A stretch of DNA of 64,000 nt, taken from assembly GCA_030280995.1 (NCBI GenBank), contig JASXTE010000015.1, forward strand, positions 20,604,501-20,668,500, in the 5' to 3' direction. The translations under genes and the position numbers were made by a program. Each line of letters begins with the position of its first letter. Positions within the stretch are counted from its first letter, which is position 1. Under the pieces are notes generated by a model. It was not told the DNA's origin. It worked only from the letters and a program-made list of their open reading frames with translations, and searched no databases. This document shows positions 54,067-64,000 of this stretch, piece after piece. The stretch comes from Hemileia vastatrix (Eukaryota; Basidiomycota; Pucciniomycetes; Pucciniales; Zaghouaniaceae).

Positions 54067-55123
54067 TGTAGAAAATTCTATAGTACAAGCTATAGGCATT
54101 GACCAAGGGAGTTGGAGTAAAACTGGAGAGAAAACCCCTGACCCTTTGAGAAAAGCCAGGTGAGATTTATTTGATACAGAAAATTAGAGACTTTTACAAT
54201 AGCCCTTTCAACACACTTCTTAACTGCTTTACAAGTCAAGACAGTATCCAATAGCTGACCACTGAGAACCAAAGAACCAGAAACCAGAAATGCAAAGAAA
54301 TCCACACCAGAAACCAAAGACACAGTGCACTTGTTTCAAAAACACAGAAAAATACTTGATGTAGGTTGCAAAGCTACAACAGAGAAATCAGCTTCCAAAG
54401 TTAGGTTAAATGAAGAGCTAACCTTGCAATAAACACAGCCAATTGTGGCCAAAAAACAGTGAGGAATGAGTGAGAAACAATGATATAATTACCAGATGGT
54501 TGTATGCTAATTAAGGTTTCCCCAAACTGTCTTATTCAGTATGTACACACAAACCACCCATTTAAAAATCCATGCAAAGAAACTAATTTGGTGCTTTTGA
54601 CAGCCAAAATGAATAAAAACCCTCTAGAAATGCTCCCCAGACTTCTATAACCAAGGCAGGCAGACCTCCCTGATGCCAAAAAACCACCAAAAACATCTAA
54701 TAAAGCCCAAAATACTTAGAAAAATCCACCACAACTACTAAAACCCTTAAAACACAAAATTCAGCTATGACAAAATTGATACATAAAATATAGAGCCAAA
54801 TTAGCTTTACTTAATGGTACTTAGCACAAATCCTAATATTTAAGGTTAGCCCATAAAACACAAAAAAAAAACAGCTATCTTTTAGAAATGAAAAATGAGG
54901 AAATGACACCTTAAAACTTGGAATATGAATAATATCATCAAGACATCAAACATAGAGAAAATACAGGGCTATCCAATAGTAGTGCTCACATACCCATAGT
55001 CCTAAAATTCACTGATTAAAACCAAAATAACACCTAATTATTTGACCAATGTCAAATAAGACATACACAAACAGCACCAAATAGACTAACATTGGCCTCT
55101 GCCAATGTTGGAAGACCACTCCA
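54067..55123 (-). repeat. Solo LTR, family P, minus strand, nested in the chromovirus 3' LTR
   Basis: The reverse complement aligns with the LTR at 15487-16576 from TGGAGTGGTCTTCC to TTTTCTACA. Shared blocks include the AGGCAGGCAG region, CTTGACTTGTAAAGCAG and GGCATTGACCAAGGGAGTTGG. It has no internal region. The flanks ACTGG and GTTCT do not match, so no target duplication is visible. Confidence 0.9.
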
Positions 55124-56246
55124 GTTCTTTCAACACTATATACATTTAAATACAAAGTAAAATTATATTTGATAAAAATATTAGTATGTTTTTATGTACT
55201 TGATGATTATAAATTTATAATTAATTAATTACAAAATATTATAAGTAAAAACATCAATTTATAATGTAATTAATTAATTATTATATAAATTAAAGCATAA
55301 GAATAAAAATACTTTAAAAAATTATTGAGAACTCCATTTTTATCTTAATTGGACCAATAAAATAAAATAAAATAATTAATTAATTAATTAAACAAATACA
55401 TTAAACAAGTAAAGCCTTTATTTTAAAATATAAGTGTTTTATTTTAATAAAACTGATATTATTGAACTACTTGTTTAATTAAAACATTTATTATACTAGT
55501 AAAACTGATTAATTTTCTTACTCAATATTTTTTGATGCCATATCAGCTAGATATAAAAAATTGTATGTCCCAAATAGTATAAAAAATATTTGTTTCATTA
55601 AAAATTTGGATTTTTTACATTACAAAAAATGTAACATGTTTGTAATTACGATAGTTATATTTTTTTTGTTGTTGATCAAGTTAGTATTCTATTTCATCTC
55701 TTACATGGTTACAGGGTTTTAACGGATGGATACATTGGGGTCTTTTTTTTCTGTTTTTTAAATAGTTACAAAGAACCCTTATTTTTCTGTAACACTTCAT
55801 TTTATTTGTTTCTTTTCTTTTGTAAACTTACTGAAATCTCAGAGGGCCTAATTTGCCTATTTGAAGGCTTTGCTTTCTCACTTTTAAGTCAACATTACCT
55901 AAATTGCCTTACAATTTATAAATTAACAATTTTGTTACAATAACTAGTATTTTTTCTATCAATTATCTTACTGCGTTGTAATTACATAAATTTAGGTATT
56001 AAAATATATACAAGGTTACTTTAAGAGTGGTTCAATTTTTTTATTTTGTTTTGATATAGCAGATAGAAATAAATTTACTTACTTGATTTAAATAAAAACT
56101 TAAATTCCAATAGTTGTTTTTGAAGCACATTATCTTCTTTGTTATATGTTGTTTTCCCTTATAGCTTATCTTATTATTTCCTTGCTTCTTCTTCTTCTTC
56201 TGTTTAGTTGTACTTTTTCTTCCTTCTTCTAGAAAATATGCCAACA
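55124..56246 (+). repeat. 3' LTR of chromovirus copy 2, downstream part
   Basis: It resumes with TTTTTATGTACTTGATGATT-like sequence matching the middle of the 5' LTR and ends TTCTAGAAAATATGCCAACA. The promoter region is altered: CTATTTGAAGGCTTTG stands where the 5' LTR has CCTATAAAAAGGC, so the TATA box is lost. Confidence 0.7.
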
Positions 56247-56317
56247 GCACTCCACAGAATAACACTTAATAACTCAAAAATTGTACAAAGTTTACATTTT
56301 TATACCATGTAAGAGAC

Positions 56318-57535
56318 ATGCCTTCCTTGCTCTCAAGTTTTGATAAATTACATCAAGAAATGACTTTCATAGCTCTTGATCTGCTCTTGAACTCTGATTG
56401 AAATTCTGATTCTGATCTTGAAGAAGATTTTCTTTTTTATCAAAAATGGCCATGAAACCTTACCTTCTTCCACAAAAATCCCCAAGTACTTCATACCCCT
56501 AAGTTCACCATCCATGCACTTCTAAACCTATCTGAGCCCAGTTTTAGACAGTTGATCAGGACTTACATAGAGTTTTTCGTTAAATTTCTTGAGCTTATTC
56601 ATGATCACCTTGTGTTTCATAATAATTCTCAAAAAAACAATATGATCCTTCAATTCATTTGGCCATAAAACTATGTCATTTGGGTTCTAATGGTAATGGA
56701 GCTGCTTTGAAATTTTTTGAAAATGTCTTTTTTTTAGAGTATAGTTCTGTTAATTTTTATACAAAATGATGCATAACTGCTATCAACTCTTTAGAATCTC
56801 ATCTTCTCACCTGGAAAGAAAAAGAAGAGCAACTTGAATCATCTCAGGCTATAAAACCAAGGGCTTCCCAGGATGTATTGGTTTCATTGATGGTACAACT
56901 ATTGCTTTGAGTTAGAAACCTGCTCAAGGTGGAAACAATTTTTTCAACCAAAAAAAGAGTTATCTTATTTTTTAATCCCTTTCATTCTTTTGCATACTAA
57001 CAGAAACAACTACATCTCCTCTATAGATATTCAATTTCTGTTCAGCTTATATGTGATATCAACAAAGAATTTATATCTTTCTTTTCTGTAAATCCTAAAT
57101 CATTTCATGGTTCCTACATCTTAAAAAGAATAAATTTTTTGAAAAGGACCTGAAATTGTTTTTGATGAAAATCAGTATCTTCTGGAAGATTCTACTTATG
57201 TGAATGGAAAGTATGTACTTCCTTATTTTCAGGTAACAGCTTGAGAGGACAGCTCAAACACCAAGTTCCAGAATCATATTGAAATGTCAAGAGTCTGTAT
57301 TAAACATTATATTGGAATTTTCAAAGGCTGATTTTTTAGTTTTAGTGAATTAAGAAGTCCTCTTAGAAATAAACATTAAATTGAGGAAGTGATAAACTGG
57401 ATTCTGTGTTTCACTATACTTCATAACCTTCTTGCTAACATCAAATATCAATGGTTAGAGCTGTATAAAGATGAAGAAGTCCAAGAACCTCCCACTATAT
57501 TCAACACTTCTATTTCTTAAACCACTAGCATAAGG
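56318..57535 (+). pseudogene. PIF/Harbinger (HARBI1-like) transposase pseudogene
   Basis: A nearly full-length but heavily broken DDE_Tnp_4 transposase. From ATG 56318: MPSLLSSFDKLHQEM and DLLLNSD (compare 7510); HTPKFTIHALLNLSEPSFRQ; LAIKLCHLGSNGNGAALKFF; then GFPGCIGFIDGTTIAL near 56865 with the first catalytic Asp. Next comes YSISVQLICDINKEFISFFS; YLLEDSTYVNGKYVLPYF, where the second Asp region reads EDSTY for GDSAY; and SRVCIKHYIGIFKG, in the place of R-x-x-IE-AFG-x-LK. The end is VINWILCFTILHNLLANI, the conserved LHN motif. Many stops and shifts. It belongs to the same family as the 7510 remnant and is different from the PF04827-type transposase at 24645/35073. Confidence 0.85.
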
Positions 57536-58229
57536 GAAATGGTTTTTCCAATAAAACTTACACATTGGGAGATTTAGCTTTAATGAATTCTTGAATTTTT
57601 AATAATTTTATTAAACTTACTTTTCACTATGATATTCTCCATCATATTATCCACTATTACTCAAACTCTTTCTTTATTTTTTCTTTTACATCCTTGTAAA
57701 AGTCTTTTAACATATATCTTATAATATTCAAACATGTATCTTTATTCTTGAAAGGAAGGCTGTGATTAAAAAAACTTATTTATTTTAATTTTTTCATCTT
57801 TTCATTTTGACTTTTTTTTTATATGTGTATAAAATTTATTTTCCAACCAAATTACAAAAAAAGGAAATACCCTCCCCTGAGATTTACTATGGGAGGGGGT
57901 CAGGGTTACCAAATTTTCATTTTATTTCATAAATTAATATGTAAACCAATCAAAAAAAGGTAATCAACAAACTAAAAGTAATGGCATTCAGAATACTACC
58001 TGAAAATGAGTTCTGATGTGACCAAATTCAAAGAATACATTTCACATGGAATTTTATTTTGAGCTCTTTTAATCAATTAATTGTTTAAATGATCACTTTA
58101 TACAGCAGCAAGTCCCAATGGCTCATTACTTAAAGATGATTATTATCTTTAATGACTAATCAATTATAAATTTATGAAAATAAAATGAGTCTTTGGAAAT
58201 CCTTTATATACCATATTTAGCTTCCCTCC
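57536..58229. other. Non-coding; holds the block shared with 11417-11540
   Basis: At 57867-57990 CCCTCCCCTGAGATTTACTA, then GGGAGGGGGTCAGGGTT, CCAAATTTTCATTTTATTTC and AAAAGTAATGGCATTC mirror the 11417 block. It lies 3' of the transposase and may be the common end of this Harbinger family. No gene was seen. Confidence 0.5.
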
Positions 58230-58515
58230 ATAATTATTCATTTTTCATTGATAATGGAAAAAAGTTTCTGAGGAGAGAAATAAAAAAACCAAAAAAAATT
58301 ATGAAAGTGCTTGGAAACTTCTTGAAAACATTTCTGAAGTGATTCCAAAGCAAAAAAAAAATAAAAACCTTCAGGAAAGGCTTTGAAACAGTTTGGAAGA
58401 ATTCTTTAACTGTTTCAGAAGTAATTAGAAAGAGTAAAGAAAAAAGAAAAGGGAAAAAAATGTCAGTAAAATGCTCAGAAACATTTTGGAAATGTTTCTG
58501 AAGCACAAAAAAAAA
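58230..58515. repeat. Degenerate palindromic repeats, first block
   Basis: Four or five diverged units of about 60 bases, each a weak inverted repeat such as CAGAAACATTTTGGAAATGT-TTCTGAAGC. Related units recur at 60480-60780. The minus-strand frame gives repeated FQ-VS-HF peptides but has no start context or splice support. Confidence 0.7.
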
Positions 58516-59367
58516 CTTACATTGTGGTACACATCTTGCAGCAACACAGAAATGTTGCAGTTCGCAGCAAGCACAACAAAGGGGTTGTCAAGTAGGATGG
58601 CTACATGAGCAAAACAAAGGGATGTGATAGTGCAGAAAAGGTAGACTCTCCAAGAACAGTTTTTTTTGTATTATAGAATCATAAGTCACAGCGAGAAAAA
58701 GGTTAGGGTAAGTACATAATGGGCTTAAGGACAAGGAAATATGGTATGTACTTGAAAAAAGTCATGGGCAGTGCTAGATGTAAGATATGGACTTACAAGG
58801 CGGCAATAGAGTTGGCATGGAAATTTACACTTGAGTTAGAAGCAACACTTTTGGGAGAAGCTGTGCCTGTCCATGAAGATGGAAAACGTGTTTGAAAAAT
58901 AAGTAGAAGTGCTAGAAAGACAAAAGGCATTACAATTAATGCTCAAGAAAAGGATATGAAATATAGTACTTGAGATATGAAAGTCATTTGCTGAAGCTTG
59001 AAGGATTTCAAAATTAGTGGATACTTGTGTTGCCAGTGTGGGTCATTGCAATAGGTATGAAAGGTGGTGCAGTACCTATTATTTATTGAGGGATCTTAAG
59101 AAGTGCAGGTTTCAGGTGCTATTGGAGCTGAAACCCATGCTAATAAATGTACTTAGATCTTTGAGATATTTAGATACCATTTGATATACTTGTATTACCT
59201 CTGAACTTGTGTAGGAAAACCTGTAGGGCAAGGAAACATAGGAAAGGGGCACTGAAAATAATAATGTATATAATTACTCACTTGTAAACAGTAGAAGTGT
59301 GTGTGTGTGTGTGTTTTTAAGTTAGTAATCAATATATAAAAAGAGATATATATTTTTTTGTACATAT
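58516..59367. other. Stretch without a recognised gene; includes a GT microsatellite
   Basis: GCAGCAACA / TTGCAG words near 58540, then A- and G-rich sequence without splice-supported frames. A (GT)9 run lies at 59297-59314. Confidence 0.4.
59297..59314. repeat. GT dinucleotide microsatellite
   Basis: About nine GT units in a row. Confidence 0.95.
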
Positions 59368-60474
59368 TGGGTGTGCATACCAGAAGTAGCACTGTAGAGT
59401 TATTCTATTTCTACAGTATGGATAGTATTAGATAGAGCACTTCAAGAGGGAGTTACTGAGAATACTAGCACTTACTAAGAATAGATCTAGCCGACATTTT
59501 GATTGCTTATATTATAATATATTTATCTTTTATTCCTTTTATTATTATTAACTGTCATTCTACTTTCACCTCCACACCCAGAATAAATAACCAGACTTAC
59601 AATACATGCTTTCACTGTCTTTAAATATTAGAGCGGCAGGAGCTTCTTTTTAAAGTTATATTTAGGAAGGAGAATCAACAAATCTCAGAATTGTTTCTGT
59701 AGCTTAGTATTCTAGAACTCTTTCTTGTCTACAATTGACTAGCCCTGGGGCTAGTGGATAAGGAATCCACAATAATGCATTATCCCTCCTCTTATACCCC
59801 AATTTCTGTTCCTAACTCCTGATCCCAAACTCATCACTTCCATGATGGATTTGTTTGCAAGTCACATGACATATAATTGCAGATGTTATGAATGAAAGTA
59901 GACCAAGATGTGTTTATGACAGAAAGTTCACCAATATGTGGTTATGAAAAATTGAGTAGAAAAATGTCAGATAAGAGGTGAACATTGACATGTAAAGTGT
60001 CTAGTAACCCAATTATTAGCACAAATAATTGTGGAAGATAATTGGGGTATAAGAGTTTTTATCTTCAATTAATTTAATTTCAGATCCCTGAACATTTATA
60101 CCCCATATTGGGTGTGCATACCAGAAGTAGCACTGTAGAGTTATTTTATTGCTACAGTACGGATAGTATTAGTAAGAGCTCTCCAAGAGGGAGTGACTGA
60201 GAATACTAGCACTTACTAATAATAGATCTAGCTGACAGTTTGATTGCTTATATTAGAATATATATATCTTTTATTCCTTTTATTATTTTTAATTGTCATT
60301 CTACTTCCACCTCCACACCTAGAATAAATAGCCAGACTTACAATACATGCTTTCACTGTCTTTAAATATTAGAGTGGCAGGTGCTTCTTTTTAAAGTTAT
60401 ATTTAGGAAGGAGAATCAACCCATCTCAGAATTGTGTCTATAGCTAAGTATTATAGAACTCTTTCTTTTCTACA
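59368..60474. mobile_element. TRIM-like element: two 366-base direct repeats around 375 bases
   Basis: Repeats at 59368-59733 and 60109-60474 have the same length, start TGGGTGTGCATACCAGAAG and end TTTCTACA (TG...CA). The interior is short and non-coding, so the layout is that of a terminal-repeat retrotransposon in miniature. After the left repeat comes the palindrome ACTAGCCC-TG-GGGCTAGT. TTATACCCCAAT and ATTGGGGTATAA form an inverted pair inside. Flanking pentamers do not match (CATAT, ACAAA), so a plain segmental duplication remains possible. Confidence 0.65.
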
Positions 60475-60785
60475 ACAAAAAATGCTCAGAAGCAGTTCAG
60501 AAACATTTGGGAACCGTTTCTGAAGCAATTAGAAGAAGAAGAAAAGATCAGTAAAATGCTTTGAAACATCTCAGAGATGTTTCTAAAGTGCTTACAAGGA
60601 ACAAAAATAAAGTCATTACAATACTCAGAAATGTTTCAAAACAGACATAAAGGGAACAAAATACTCATGGAAAACTCTCAAAAAGTGTTTGGAAACATTC
60701 TGCAACTGATTTCAAAGAAATTTGAAACAGAAAAACAGTAAAAAAGAAAAAAAAGGGTCATATTATAGAACATCAGTGTGAAGGA
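60475..60785. repeat. Degenerate palindromic repeats, second block
   Basis: Units such as CAGAAACATTTGGGAACCGT-TTCTGAAGC and GAAACATCTCAGAGATGTTT-CTAAAGTGC at about 60-base spacing, continuing the type seen at 58230-58515. It starts directly at the end of the TRIM-like element. Confidence 0.7.
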
Positions 60786-63700
60786 ACAAAAAGATTAGAA
60801 GAAAGAGAAAGTAAGAAAATTGTAAGAAGAATAAAAATCACAAACCTTGATGAAATGGCAAAATAACAAGTGAAGAGAAAAATAATTGGCGGAATCTGAA
60901 AGGAGAATTTAATCATGAAAGTGCTATAGTATGTGCTGTGAAATACATTCTGAAATGTGTTATGAAATGTGTTCTGGAATGCATTGTGAAGATGCATGTA
61001 TTGAAAATGGAAATTTTCATAGCAAACGCAAAATGACTCTTAAAACTATGTTTGCCAAGGATTGATGAAGGGATGGAGGTAAGTGTGTCACATGTGACAG
61101 GGATGGGGTGAGGAAGGAAGAGATTTTGTGACCAAAATGTGGTTGTGAGTAATAAAATCAGGAAAAAAGTGCTGATTTGATGTCATAGCTGACACCCATT
61201 TCTGAAATAAGTGAGTTTTTTGCAAAATTTAAGTGCTGATTTTCTTTGAAATCTGCACTTATCTTAAGCATAGATTTCAAGACTAACAACCTCTATTTAG
61301 TTTACATATTACTCTCATACTAGTTTTTCTATATTTAATTTCTTTGAATGATATTAATTTCAACCTTATTTTTCTCTTTTAACCATATTTATTCACTTTT
61401 AAATTAGATTACTTTACTGTACAGGTTATTATAAAACCCCAATGAATTGATAATATCTCTTCTCTGATTAGCTTTTACTCTTACCCTATCAATCATAAAA
61501 AAAATCTCCTTTACTTCTCTCTTCCTATTTAAGATGGATACCTGTACACTTTATTCAACACCCATCCTTTCTTCTTTTGACCATTTACTAAAACTCTAGA
61601 CATATTAGTGGGTGTCAGAGTTACCAATTACACATTTAAAAATCTGCACTTATCTAAGTTTCATTTTTCAAAACACACCAGCCCAAAAACTGACATATTT
61701 TAATCATGGAATAAATTACATATTATACTCAAATCTGATCCTTTTCAAAAAAAAGTTCTGCTTTCATATTAAACTAATTTTCTGTAAACCCTGCCTCCCT
61801 TCTCTCTCCTCTCTCACTCACTAATCTTGTTTTGGTTTCTCAATTTGTAGAAGTAAATTTGAGTTTTCTAAGATAACTTTTAGCTTTCTGGCACTATTTC
61901 CCTCCACTATTTTTTATACTTTTTTCTTTATCCCCTCTCATTCCACTTCTATTCCCCTTTTCCCACCTTAACCTTTCATCCCCCTATTTCTCTCTTATTG
62001 ATACTACTTCCTCTTTTTCCTACTTTCTCCCTTCTTTCAGAGAAATGTTATTCAATTTTTGCTTATCTATAAATATGAGTGAGATATGACACTTATTAGG
62101 AGAAACACATGTCTAATTGAAATGGCTATAACATAGCCAAAAAAATTTAATTTTACTTCTTAATAGCTTATTGAGTTTAGAGCTATTATATCAATCATCC
62201 TATATCTTTAAAATATTATCTTAGCTAAACTTTGAGTGAGATATGGCACTTATTAGTGAAAAAAACATGTTAAATTTAAATTAATTAAAATTTATCAAAA
62301 TTAATTTAATTTTAGCTCTGAATAGATCATTAATTTTTGAATAACTATAATAGTTATACCTGGACAAAAAAACCTTTGTAGTTTTTGCTATAAAAATTTT
62401 TCCTTTTATGGGAATGCCATAATCACATAATCATCCCAAGTTGAGAGTAGCAACAGATTATTTTCCAAAAAATTCCTGATTTTTTCAGTGAAACACTCTC
62501 AGCTTACCCACAACCTCCCAAACTTTTGTTTCATCCATCCCTGTTTTTTGTACCCTACTAATGCATCATCAATCTGTGAGAATTTGTGTTTAAATTTTAA
62601 CTAATATTGAAGATTATTGAATGGGGAAGATTCAACCCTAGATAAAGATGACAGCATAATGACCACTTGACCTTGATGAGATAGAAATGGGGAGACCACT
62701 TGACCCAGATAAGATCAACCAGAGTTAGAATGCTCAAACTCAATTAGAAGTGATGAAGATGTGGGGATAACACTCTACCCAAATTTGTAAATTGTGAGGT
62801 GGACACTCTACTTGGCTTAGAATTCAAAGAAAATACTCCACCTGGTAAGAAAATGCAAGGAAAAATCTACTTGACTTTTAAGAAGTTAATGATGCAACAG
62901 TGCAACAGATCTCGGGCTGATCACAGTTAGGAGAGAGCAAATATTAATATATTTCATGTTAGTAAATGATGAAAAGTGTAACATGTAAAAATAGTAAAAA
63001 TCATAATAAAAAATTACCTGACGATAGTTAAGAGAAAACAAAGATAGAAAAAATAATGAGTGTTGCAATCTATGTACACTCTCAAATATTGTCAGTATAG
63101 GTTTAATAATTAATGTAGGTTGCAATAAATGTAATGTAAATATTTTCATAGAGATAAATATTTGTATGTAGCCATATCAATAAACGTAGCTGAGTGAGTG
63201 ACACATAATGAGATTTTTAGATTTTGTTTTAACAATATAATAATAATAATATAATAGACAAGCTTTCCAAAGGAGACAGCTTTGAAAACAGCTTAAAATC
63301 TAACACAATCCCACTTTCTTTATTTTTTACCAATTTAGTCAAATTCACATTTTTTTGGGCTTTTATGTTATGTATTTAACATTTCTATATGTATTTATAT
63401 TTTGTGCTACAAAGGGGTTCATAAAATTTAGCAATTTTTTTTGGTAAGTGATTTTTTTGCTTTGCTTCCTTAATGTTTTATAAATATTAATGGTGATGAA
63501 TACCTTAATTTTTAGAGCTCATCTCATAAAAAACCATTCCATAATTAAATAACAGACCACAATTGAAAATATCAGCTATCATGGATGCTTTGAATTGAGA
63601 AAGCTTCCAAAAATAAATAAAAACCCATACTTGTAGTATTCATGAAATTTCACTATGAAGTTGTCTTAAGCTTTACAAATCTACCAAAGCTTTATTTAAA

Positions 63701-63999
63701 GTTACTAACACTTATCTTAGACCAGGTTTTCATTTAACTTTCATTTAAGAGCACTGACAATTTATCCTAGAAATGGTGGCAGAAGACCCTATGTTATATC
63801 AAGATGAAACTCAGTTGAGGTTTCAAGAATAGCATAGTATTAGTGTGTTAAAATCCACTATTGGAAAAGAGCTGGTTTATTGCCTTCTTCTAAGAAAAAA
63901 AACCTCAACAAGTTAATCCAGCCAAGTGCCCTTTGAGAAGGGAAAAATAACTTCCAACTTTTTAAATACTGAAACCATCTTTTTTAGTATTTACAGGTA
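60786..63999. other. AT-rich end of the window, no gene recognised
   Basis: A 155-base direct repeat is present at 62077-62330. Short frames at 61612 and 62886 lack splice sites and family resemblance. ATGTGTTATGAAATGTGTTC-type words near 60940-60990 form a short local repeat. Nothing else can be supported. Confidence 0.4.
62077..62330. repeat. Diverged direct repeat, period about 155 bases
   Basis: GAGTGAGATATGACACTTATTAGG near 62079 and GAGTGAGATATGGCACTTATTAG near 62234, followed in both by AAACATGT-TAA-TT and later AATTTAATTTTA-CTC-AATAG. Confidence 0.75.
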
Positions 64000-64000
64000 A

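Larger units (their letters stand above)
45103..56246 (+). mobile_element. Old Ty3/gypsy chromovirus, copy 2 (family B), 3' LTR split
   Basis: A 5' LTR (45103-46344), leader, gag, pol with chromodomain (to 53198) and a 3' LTR starting at 53223 and ending about 56246. The 3' LTR is enlarged by an internal duplication and by a solo family P LTR. Its proteins are homologous to copy 1 domain by domain but diverged, and more than a dozen stops interrupt pol, so it is much older than copy 1. Flanking pentamers (GTATG, GCACT) do not match, so the target duplication is lost or the ends are rearranged. Confidence 0.9.

Noticed and set aside
58234..58506. Repetitive minus-strand frame (FQ-VS-HF peptides)
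   Set aside because: It arises from degenerate palindromic DNA repeats; no start context.
59734..59790. tRNA-like stretch after the left TRIM repeat (ACTAGCCCTGGGGCTAGTGG)
   Set aside because: It is a simple palindrome; no A-box/B-box pair or cloverleaf could be drawn.

Overview
The window looks like a gene-poor, strongly AT-rich, transposon-packed piece of a basidiomycete genome, most likely a rust fungus (Pucciniales). The pointers are: one host-type gene with nine short exons and roughly 60-110 bp GT-AG introns that encodes a secreted protein; Ty3/gypsy chromoviruses; PIF/Harbinger transposons with an HARBI1-like or plant-type transposase plus a NAM-associated partner gene; and a broken TET/JBP-like 2OG-Fe(II) oxygenase of the kind that is expanded in rusts. 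The species cannot be named from the sequence. No rRNA, tRNA or CRISPR was recognised.

Layout. 1-4.5 kb: decayed tail (RNase H, integrase, possible 3' LTR) of a Ty3/gypsy element (family P). 5.07-6.57 kb: solo LTR of family A. 7.5-8.6 kb: remnants of a Harbinger element. 8.69-11.16 kb: a solo LTR of family B inside another, both with perfect 5-bp target-site duplications (TSDs). 11.6-11.85 kb: G-rich minisatellite. 12.5-13.9 kb: TET/JBP-like pseudogene. 14.1-14.8 kb: small tandem and hairpin repeats. 15.49-20.38 kb: LTR, gag, protease and RT start of a family P element. 20.38-35.26 kb: a Harbinger element whose partner gene is split by a CACTA-type element (21.04-21.85 kb) and whose transposase is split by a full-length chromovirus (24.92-34.64 kb, two 1500-bp LTRs, TSD GTTTC); a 1.9-kb palindrome lies between the two genes. 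36.63-38.43 kb: the one convincing host gene. 39.30-41.85 kb: Tourist/Harbinger-type non-autonomous element carrying a CACTA-type element. 43.55-43.81 kb: small MITE. 45.10-56.25 kb: an older, heavily mutated family B chromovirus whose 3' LTR is split by a solo family P LTR. 56.3-57.5 kb: another Harbinger transposase pseudogene. 58.2-60.8 kb: degenerate palindromic repeats and a TRIM-like direct-repeat element. The remainder to 64 kb shows no gene.

How it fits together. Nesting gives an order of events: Harbinger into (or next to) the family P gypsy, then CACTA and chromovirus into Harbinger; family P LTR into family B LTR. In two places the reading frame of the host transposon is continuous across the empty site, which fixes the insertion ends to the base. 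The most unusual coding feature is the start of gag in both chromoviruses: two long overlapping frames in the same -1 relation, with the upstream frame ending at a Trp codon plus stop that overlaps a GTAAGT motif.
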